Shown one piece after another: positions 13,499 to 18,163 of a stretch of 18,163 nucleotides of DNA. Position numbers and translations under genes: made by a program. The notes under the pieces are model-generated. The model was not told the DNA's origin. It saw only the letters and a list, made by a program, of their open reading frames with translations, and did no database searches. The DNA is from Clostridia bacterium (GTDB lineage: Bacteria > Bacillota > Clostridia > Oscillospirales > CAG-272). The stretch covers positions 1 to 18,163 of the forward strand of contig JAFNVK010000170.1 of the NCBI GenBank assembly GCA_017379815.1. The letters run 5' to 3'. Positions within the stretch are counted from its first letter, which is position 1; each line of letters starts with the position of its first letter.

Positions 13499-14383
13499 TC
13501 AATCCTCGGTGTAGCCGAAGTTCAGAATTCCGCGCTGGCTGTCGCGCCAGTTCTCCTTGACCTTGACCCAGAGGTTAAGGTAGACCTGCTTGTCCAGCAG
13601 GCGCTCCAGATCCTCTCGGGCATAGGAGCCGATGCGCTTGAGCGTTTCGCCGTTCTTGCCCACGAGAATGCCCTTGTGCGAGGCCTTCTCGCAAAAGATC
13701 TCGGCGCGGATGCGCACGACCGTCTCCTCCTCGACAAACTCCTCGACCGTGACCGCAACGCCGTGGGGGATCTCCTTATCCACCGTGCGCAGGATCTTCT
13801 CGCGGATCGCCTCGGCGGCCATCTGCCGCTGGGATTGGTCGGTGATCATGTCCTCATCATAAAACCATTCGCCCTCGCGCAAAAGTTTGGAGCATTCGTC
13901 AAGCACCTCGTCCACGTATTTTCCCTTCTTGGCCGAGATCGGAACAACGGCAAAGAAATCGTGCTTGGCGGCATAGGCAGCGATCGTGGCCGCGATCTGC
14001 TCGCGGCGGTAGAGATCCACCTTGTTCAGCGCAAGAATGCCGGGGATACCCGAGCGCTTGAGATAGGTGATGATGCCCTCCTCCACGTCGCCGGGGGCAA
14101 AGCCCGCATCGGCCACAAGGATCACGGCGTCACCGTCCTGCATGGTGCTGTTTGCGGTTTTGACCATAAAGTCGCCAAGCGAGTTCTGTGCCTTAAAAAT
14201 GCCGGGCGTGTCCAGAAAGACGAACTGATCCTCCCCGCGCGTCTCAATGCCCGCGATGCGGTTGCGCGTGGTCTGAGGCTTGCTCGACACGATGGCGATC
14301 TTCTCGCCAAGGATCGCGTTAAGCAGAGTAGACTTGCCCACGTTGGGGCGTCCGACGATGGTAATAAATCCGGTTCTTTTCAT
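13499..14383 (-). CDS. era: Era GTPase, 30S ribosome assembly
   Basis: A 294-residue Era of standard length. GTPase motifs are G1 GRPNVGKS (11-18), G2 PQTTR (36-40), G3 DTPG (58-61), G4 NKVD (120-123) and G5 SAKKG (150-154). The C-terminal KH domain contains ILVGKNGETLKRIG (239-252) and LWVKVKENWR. Era binds the 3' end of 16S rRNA and couples small-subunit maturation to growth. TAAGGAG precedes the ATG by 7 bases, and its TAA is the stop codon of the upstream membrane-protein gene, so the two are tightly coupled. Confidence 0.98.
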   Translation of the reverse strand: MKRTGFITIVGRPNVGKSTLLNAILGEKIAIVSSKPQTTRNRIAGIETRGEDQFVFLDTPGIFKAQNSLGDFMVKTANSTMQDGDAVILVADAGFAPGDVEEGIITYLKRSGIPGILALNKVDLYRREQIAATIAAYAAKHDFFAVVPISAKKGKYVDEVLDECSKLLREGEWFYDEDMITDQSQRQMAAEAIREKILRTVDKEIPHGVAVTVEEFVEEETVVRIRAEIFCEKASHKGILVGKNGETLKRIGSYAREDLERLLDKQVYLNLWVKVKENWRDSQRGILNFGYTED

Positions 14384-14394
14384 CCATATACTCC

Positions 14395-14865
14395 TTACGG
14401 CTGACCGCTAAGGAAGGCGCGAACGTCGTCCTCAAGAACGTCAACCTCTTCGTTTGTTTGCTGATTGTAGAGAATGCAGGACTCAAGACGCAAGTCCACG
14501 TGGCTGGCTACGGCGCGAAGGAGATACTCCTCGCCGATGTAGACCGTATAAACGACGCCGATCGTCCATTCTCCCCGCTGACCGCGATAGCAGGTCAGAT
14601 CCTCAAGATACAGCGTGCCCTCGCGCTCGGAGAGCGCCACGACGTCCTCAAGCGTCATCTCGGGAAGATTGCGCGCAGGATCAAAAAGCTCGCCTATCTT
14701 ATCGATACCGATCACACCGATCGGAATAAAAACGGCCAGAAAGACGGCAAGCGTCAGAAGGAAGGTAATGGTCTTTACGTTGCGCGAAAAGAAGTTCTCG
14801 GTCTTCCCTGCAGTATCCTCCTCATGCTGGCCCTTCTTCCGATAAGGCTTTTGAAAATCGATCAT
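14395..14865 (-). CDS. One-helix membrane protein of unknown function between ybeY and era
   Basis: A 156-residue protein that I do not recognise. A polar cytoplasmic start (about 1-30) is followed by one strong membrane helix (about 31-53). The remaining 100 residues would be outside, including LPEMTLEDVVALSEREGTLY and EWTIGVVYTVYIGEEY. Two cysteines (92 and 130) could form an external disulfide. The ATG at 14865 follows GAGAGGCAGGA; a longer reading up to 15183 runs through ybeY in another frame and is rejected. In Bacillus this slot between ybeY and era holds dgkA and cdd; this protein resembles neither, since DgkA has three helices and Cdd is a soluble zinc enzyme. The gene's place in a ribosome-maturation operon is the only functional hint. 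Confidence 0.75.
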   Translation of the reverse strand: MIDFQKPYRKKGQHEEDTAGKTENFFSRNVKTITFLLTLAVFLAVFIPIGVIGIDKIGELFDPARNLPEMTLEDVVALSEREGTLYLEDLTCYRGQRGEWTIGVVYTVYIGEEYLLRAVASHVDLRLESCILYNQQTNEEVDVLEDDVRAFLSGQP

Positions 14866-14878
14866 CGCATCCTGCCTC

Positions 14879-15382
14879 TCATCCCTTCGCGTCGACCGCA
14901 AGGCCGAGGGCGGACATGATCTTGGTCTGCTTTGCGCGCATTTCGCGCTCGTCCTCCTCGCCCGTCTCGTGATCGTAGCCCAGAAGATGCAGCATGGAAT
15001 GCACGCAGAGGAAGGCGACCTCACGCTCGAAGGAATGGCCGAATTCCTCGGCCTGCTTCTCTGCCTGCTCAAGTGAAAGAACGATGTCGCCGAGAATGCC
15101 GATCCACTCGTCCACGGGCGGCTCCTCGCTCGTTCCCTCGTAATCAAAGAGGGGGAAGGAGAGCACGTCGGTGGGGCGGTCAACGCCGCGGTACTGGCGG
15201 TTGAGGGCGTGAATGCCCTCGTTGTCGGTAAAGGTTACCGAGACCTCGCAGGGATTCTCGTATTGCTCCTCGTCAAGCGTTGCCTCAATGGCGTTGCGGA
15301 CGAGCATCTTCATCTTGTAGGTTACGGGGCGGCTCTCCTGCGCGTTGTCAAAGGCCACCTTCAGCTTCATTTTTCTGCTCAT
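14879..15382 (-). CDS. ybeY: YbeY endoribonuclease, rRNA maturation
   Basis: A 167-residue metallo-endoribonuclease of normal length. Signatures are LNRQYRGVDRPTDVLSFP (60-77), LGDIVLS (97-103) and the zinc triad HSMLHLLGYDH with His128, His132 and His138. YbeY takes part in 16S rRNA 3'-end processing and ribosome quality control, and often works with Era. GGAG lies about 8 bases before the ATG. It is separated from phoH by 35 bases, and its stop is 13 bases before the next gene. The HD-domain membrane protein PgpH/YqfF, which usually sits between phoH and ybeY in Firmicutes, is missing here. Confidence 0.96.
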   Translation of the reverse strand: MSRKMKLKVAFDNAQESRPVTYKMKMLVRNAIEATLDEEQYENPCEVSVTFTDNEGIHALNRQYRGVDRPTDVLSFPLFDYEGTSEEPPVDEWIGILGDIVLSLEQAEKQAEEFGHSFEREVAFLCVHSMLHLLGYDHETGEEDEREMRAKQTKIMSALGLAVDAKG

Positions 15383-15417
15383 GATCTTTCTCCGTTTTTC
15401 ATTGTATTGGTAAGGTC

Positions 15418-16455
15418 TTATTTTTCCTTCCGCTCCGCGCGGAATTTCTGCTTTTCTGCCGCCTGCCGCTCGGCCGCGCGTCTTGCCAGCTCACGATCGT
15501 GCTTTTCGTAGGCGAGGATGATCTTTTGCACAAGACGGTGACGGACGACGTCGCGATCGTCGAAGGTATGAATGGCGATATCGTCAATGCCCGACAGGAT
15601 CTTGACGGCGGTGGCAAGACCGCTCTTCTGTCCTCTTGGCAGGTCGGTCTGGGTGAGATCGCCCGTGACGACGGCCTTGGAATTGAAGCCGAGACGGGTC
15701 AGAAACATCTTCATTTGCTCGGGTGTTGCGTTCTGCGCCTCGTCGAGAATGATAAAGGAATCGTCAAGCGTCCGACCGCGCATATAGGCCAGCGGCGCGA
15801 TCTCGATAACGTTCTTCTCCACCAGCTTCTGGTAGGACTCCACGCCAAGCATCTCGTAAAGCGCGTCGTACAAGGGGCGGAGATAGGGGTCGATCTTGCT
15901 CTGCAGATCTCCCGGAAGAAAGCCGAGCTTCTCTCCCGCCTCGATCGCAGGACGGGTCAGGATGATGCGGTTGACCTGCTTCTCCTTAAGCGCGCGCACC
16001 GCCATGGCAACCGCGAGGAAGGTCTTGCCCGTTCCCGCAGGACCAACGCCCAGCACGATGGTGTTCTTGCGGATGGCGTCCACGTACTGCTTTTGTCCGA
16101 GCGTCTTTGCCTTGATGGGCTTGCCGCGGCTGGTCAGGCAGATGCAGGCATCCCCCAGCTTGCCCAGCGCCTCTCCCTCGCCCGAGGCCACCATGTCCAT
16201 GGCGTACTTGACCGCCTGATCGGTGATCGTGTCGGTCTTGGAGGAAAGCTCGTGCAGATAGGCCACGCACTGCGCCGCCGCATTGACCTGCTCCTCGTTC
16301 TCGCCCTCGATCACAATGGAGTCTCCGCCCTCCCCTGCGCGGTTGCGCAGAGACACGGAGAAATAGGACTCGATCATGGAGGCGTTGCTGTCAAAGCTGC
16401 CAAAGATCTTAGCCGTGGCATCGGACTGATTCATTCGGATGATTCTTCGGTTCAT
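15418..16455 (-). CDS. phoH: PhoH-family ATPase (YbeZ type)
   Basis: A 345-residue PhoH-like ATPase. An N-terminal KH-like region (about 25-110) precedes the ATPase core with Walker A GPAGTGKT (138-145), RPAIEAGEKLGFLPGD (168-183), Walker B FIILDEAQN (234-242) and TGDLTQTDLP. The last 30 residues are a charged Arg/Lys/Glu tail. In many bacteria it is paired with ybeY, as here, and is thought to be a helicase or nucleotidase helping RNA processing. The ATG at 16455 follows GGAAAGGA; a longer reading overlaps yqfD in another frame and is rejected. An extended -10 promoter about 330 bases upstream, inside yqfD, may serve it. Confidence 0.95.
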   Translation of the reverse strand: MNRRIIRMNQSDATAKIFGSFDSNASMIESYFSVSLRNRAGEGGDSIVIEGENEEQVNAAAQCVAYLHELSSKTDTITDQAVKYAMDMVASGEGEALGKLGDACICLTSRGKPIKAKTLGQKQYVDAIRKNTIVLGVGPAGTGKTFLAVAMAVRALKEKQVNRIILTRPAIEAGEKLGFLPGDLQSKIDPYLRPLYDALYEMLGVESYQKLVEKNVIEIAPLAYMRGRTLDDSFIILDEAQNATPEQMKMFLTRLGFNSKAVVTGDLTQTDLPRGQKSGLATAVKILSGIDDIAIHTFDDRDVVRHRLVQKIILAYEKHDRELARRAAERQAAEKQKFRAERKEK

Positions 16456-16498
16456 ATAGGTCCTTTCCGCATAGCGACGTCGCTTTTGCCGTGAGCGC

Positions 16499-17683
16499 TC
16501 AGCCGTCAACCTCAAGCTCGGCCTGCACGGCAATGTTTTCGATGCAGCGCAGAGTACAGTCGAGGAGAACGGCGGTATCCGTGACCGAAACGGTGATCCG
16601 TTTTTCCAGAAGCTCTGCCTCCCTCGAGAGCGCGGCGAGCTCATGCTCAAGCTGCGCAAAGGCGAGGGCCGATGCCTCCTCGGGCGTACGGACGGCGGTC
16701 TGCATCCGATACGGAAGGCTCTCCGTGACAAGCAAATGCACGGGAAGCACCGAGGTTCCAAGGGAGGCAGAGCCGATGTCTCTCTCTATTATATCACATG
16801 ACCCCTCCCAATTTCCAGCCTTTTTGAAAATTTTTAGCGAAAAATCGAAGAAATTCAAGACGATCTCTCTACATTCCCCCTCCGCATAGAGCTTTTGCTC
16901 GTAGGAGAGGGGGATTTCGACGTGAATATGCCTCTCGGTGCGCGCAAGGACCTCACCTGCGGCGCGGGTAAAGCGGTAGCCCTCGAGGCTGCTGTCATAG
17001 ATCCCGCTGATCAAAAGCTCTCCGCGTCTGACCGCCTGGCCGACCTTGACGACAGACTGTCCGCGATAGACCTGAAGCAGCTCGATCTGTCCGTCTGCCG
17101 AGGCCACGAGATTGGCAGGCGCCGTCGGCTCCTTGGGCGGCCGTTGAATCCCCTCCACGACCTGCACCTCTGCCACCGTTCCCGATAGATTGACCGAGAT
17201 CCAGGCAATACCGTCGGAAGCAATGAGCACGCGATTTTCCAGTGCGGGAACGTCGAGCCCCGGAAGATACGTTCCCGTAAACAGACCGCAGGCGCGAAGC
17301 TCGGAGAGCACCTCGGCGGTGGTCATCCTCTCGTTTCCGCGCACGCGGATATCCCATAGAAAGCTCTGCGAGAGAAGGATAAGAGCAAGAGCCAACAGCG
17401 CTCCGACAAGAGCCCCGGGTCTGCCGAGAAGCCGTAAAAAAAGCATAGGAAGCCCTTGCGAACCAAGGTCTTCGATTGCAAGTCCTCTCGCATGGCAAAG
17501 ACGCAGAAGACGTTTGGCGGTTCTGAGTGAGCAGGAAAAGCAAAGGCCTCCGTCCTCCTCCCATTGAGGAAAGCGGAGCGAAAGACTATCCTGCAAGCAA
17601 AGATCAAGCACGGCTGCGCAGGACTCCCGTTCCACGCGCAAGCGCCGCTCACCGAAGAGAAACAGAAAGATCGACAGCCTCAT
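16499..17683 (-). CDS. yqfD: Sporulation protein YqfD
   Basis: A 394-residue membrane protein matching YqfD: a cytoplasmic N-terminal region (1-85), one membrane helix (about 88-109), then the diagnostic DIRVRGNERMTTAEV (111-125) and GLFTGTYLPGLD, and a large extracytoplasmic domain including AWISVNLSGTVAEVQVVEG. In Bacillus yqfD is made in the mother cell under sigma E and is needed for efficient sporulation; the mechanism is unclear. GGAGG lies upstream of the ATG at 17683, which overlaps the yqfC stop as ATGA. One stretch near 16790-16860 has unusually AT-rich codons (NFFDFSLKIFKK, then two ATA Ile codons), where an internal promoter is seen. Confidence 0.93.
   Translation of the reverse strand: MRLSIFLFLFGERRLRVERESCAAVLDLCLQDSLSLRFPQWEEDGGLCFSCSLRTAKRLLRLCHARGLAIEDLGSQGLPMLFLRLLGRPGALVGALLALALILLSQSFLWDIRVRGNERMTTAEVLSELRACGLFTGTYLPGLDVPALENRVLIASDGIAWISVNLSGTVAEVQVVEGIQRPPKEPTAPANLVASADGQIELLQVYRGQSVVKVGQAVRRGELLISGIYDSSLEGYRFTRAAGEVLARTERHIHVEIPLSYEQKLYAEGECREIVLNFFDFSLKIFKKAGNWEGSCDIIERDIGSASLGTSVLPVHLLVTESLPYRMQTAVRTPEEASALAFAQLEHELAALSREAELLEKRITVSVTDTAVLLDCTLRCIENIAVQAELEVDG
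16788..16796 (-). promoter_or_regulatory. Candidate internal extended -10 promoter inside yqfD
   Basis: On the minus strand TG-A-TATAAT is a full extended -10 element (TATAAT at 16788-16793). No good -35 is present, only GGAAAT 17 bases upstream. It sits in an AT-rich patch of the otherwise GC-rich yqfD, about 330 bases before the phoH start. Confidence 0.45.
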
Positions 17684-17979
17684 TTCCTTCCCTCCTCTGC
17701 TTGCACTCCTGCGGGATAGGAGACCGCATGAATGGCTCCGCGGATGAAGACCGTGCCTCCCGAGAAGGAAACGCAGTGCAGATCCTCGCCAAGCACGGAT
17801 ACGCATCGGCCGTCACTGAGAACCCGGATCTCCCCGGGAGAATAGAGAAGAATGCGGCGGCAGGAATAGACGGTTGCCCCTCCCGGACGCAGAACGGCCA
17901 TGCCGCCTCTTCCTTCCCAATCTCCGATCCCCCGAACACCGCAGAGCGCCGAAAGACATTTTTTTGCTTTTTGTGGCAT
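17680..17979 (-). CDS. yqfC: Sporulation protein YqfC
   Basis: A 99-residue YabP/YqfC-family protein. The recognisable part is a beta-strand array: GGATVYSCRRILLYSPGEIRV (33-53), VLGEDLHCVSFSGGTVFIRGAIHAVSY (61-87). The pattern of a glycine-led strand, an isoleucine/leucine-Y motif and a closing I-x-G-x-I-x-x-x-x-Y is the family signature. The N-terminal third is more divergent. It sits directly before yqfD with an ATGA overlap, as in Bacillus, where the pair is sigma E-dependent. AGGAGG precedes the ATG by about 6 bases. The family assignment leans partly on this conserved position. Confidence 0.85.
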   Translation of the reverse strand: MPQKAKKCLSALCGVRGIGDWEGRGGMAVLRPGGATVYSCRRILLYSPGEIRVLSDGRCVSVLGEDLHCVSFSGGTVFIRGAIHAVSYPAGVQAEEGRK

Positions 17980-18032
17980 CCTTTTCCTCCTCCCGGGCCC
18001 TGCATAAACCGAATCCCGTTCGCGTAAAGTGC

Positions 18033-18045
18033 AACAGCCCCTGTT
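18033..18045. repeat. Small palindrome in the yqfC / right-edge divergent region
   Basis: AACAG (18033-18037), three C, CTGTT (18041-18045) is a perfect 5-bp inverted repeat with partial outward extension (GTAA and TTAC). It lies between the two divergent start codons and could be an operator; it is short enough to be chance. Confidence 0.25.
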
Positions 18046-18053
18046 TTACCACC

Positions 18054-18083
18054 ATTCTATGCAAAGGAGAAGACATCCATGAC
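18054..18083 (-). promoter_or_regulatory. Candidate sigma E-like promoter of yqfC-yqfD
   Basis: On the minus strand CATAGAAT (18054-18061) differs from the Bacillus sigma E -10 pattern CATACAnT at one position. Exactly 14 bases upstream GTCATGGA (18076-18083) matches only the first half of the -35 pattern. The predicted leader is about 68 bases. The -35 overlaps the start codon of the divergent gene at 18079. Confidence 0.35.
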
Positions 18084-18163
18084 CGCACAGATCGACCAAA
18101 GAAAGCCCCGAAGAGGGGAGCGCACGTCCCGCTTTTTTCGCCTGCTTCCCTTTCTGTGCGCCC
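18079..18163 (+). CDS. N-terminal fragment of an unknown, probably exported or membrane protein
   Basis: AAAGGAG (18063-18069) lies 9 bases before an ATG that opens a frame running off the window with no stop. The 28 visible residues are a polar, strongly basic start (QRKPRRGERTSR) followed by FFRLLPFLCA, the likely beginning of a signal peptide or membrane helix. The gene is divergent from yqfC. Too little is present for a family call. Confidence 0.6.
   Translation, partial: MTAQIDQRKPRRGERTSRFFRLLPFLCA

Noticed and set aside
14866..15183. N-terminal extension of the one-helix membrane protein by 106 residues
   Set aside because: It overlaps ybeY in another frame, has low-complexity Arg/Ser/Pro shadow composition, and a good start exists at 14865.
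16456..16761. N-terminal extension of PhoH by 102 residues
   Set aside because: It overlaps yqfD out of frame with shadow composition; the ATG at 16455 has a proper ribosome site and gives the usual PhoH length.
1..18163. Mobile, CRISPR, phage, toxin-antitoxin or defence systems
   Set aside because: I read both strands and found no spaced repeats, integrase or transposase motifs, terminal inverted repeats, tRNA-linked attachment sites or paired small toxin genes.

Overview
The window looks like chromosomal DNA from a spore-forming-lineage Clostridium-class Firmicute, probably an uncultured gut member. The reasons are the yqfC-yqfD-phoH-ybeY-era-recO cluster, which follows Bacillus/Clostridium order, the strong AAGGAG-type ribosome sites, GC-rich coding sequence with short AT-rich intergenic regions, and intrinsic terminators after most transcription units. 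The placement is an inference; no rRNA or tRNA is present to confirm it.

Left part (1-5000). The 3' end of a GH99-like/WbsX-type gene converges with a NahK-like sugar kinase, and the two share a two-way terminator. Next on the minus strand is secG with its own promoter and terminator. A divergent intergenic region then leads to a plus-strand operon of exactly three genes: a GlpA-type FAD dehydrogenase with a C-terminal [2Fe-2S] (BFD-like) domain, a second FAD/NAD-linked oxidoreductase, and a small DUF1667 protein with a four-cysteine pattern resembling a [4Fe-4S] site. They probably form an anaerobic glycerol-3-phosphate dehydrogenase-like redox unit. It is the least conventional system in the window, although the family grouping itself is known.

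Middle part (5000-10240), all minus strand. It holds a membrane-anchored protein of unknown function placed directly after the greA terminator, greA, a lipoprotein S41 (C-terminal processing) peptidase, a PucR/CdaR-type regulator with its own promoter and upstream direct repeats, and rsmE (16S rRNA m3U1498 methyltransferase) with a consensus promoter. A perfect TGTGA-N6-TCACA element lies behind the rsmE promoter.

Right part (10240-18163). A compact minus-strand run reads yqfC, yqfD, phoH, ybeY, an unknown one-helix membrane protein, era, recO, mutS2. It has two ATGA overlaps, no internal terminator that I can see, and a terminator after mutS2. Sporulation genes lead it, followed by ribosome maturation, GTPase and DNA-repair genes. 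An extended -10 promoter inside yqfD could separate sporulation control from housekeeping expression. Compared with Bacillus, the pgpH/yqfF, dgkA and cdd genes are missing from the cluster. A divergent gene begins at 18079 and runs off the end.

Most of the window is ordinary core genome. I see no CRISPR, phage, insertion sequence or defence system. No gene-free stretch exceeds 300 bases; the longest (1664-1950) holds two divergent promoters and inverted repeats.
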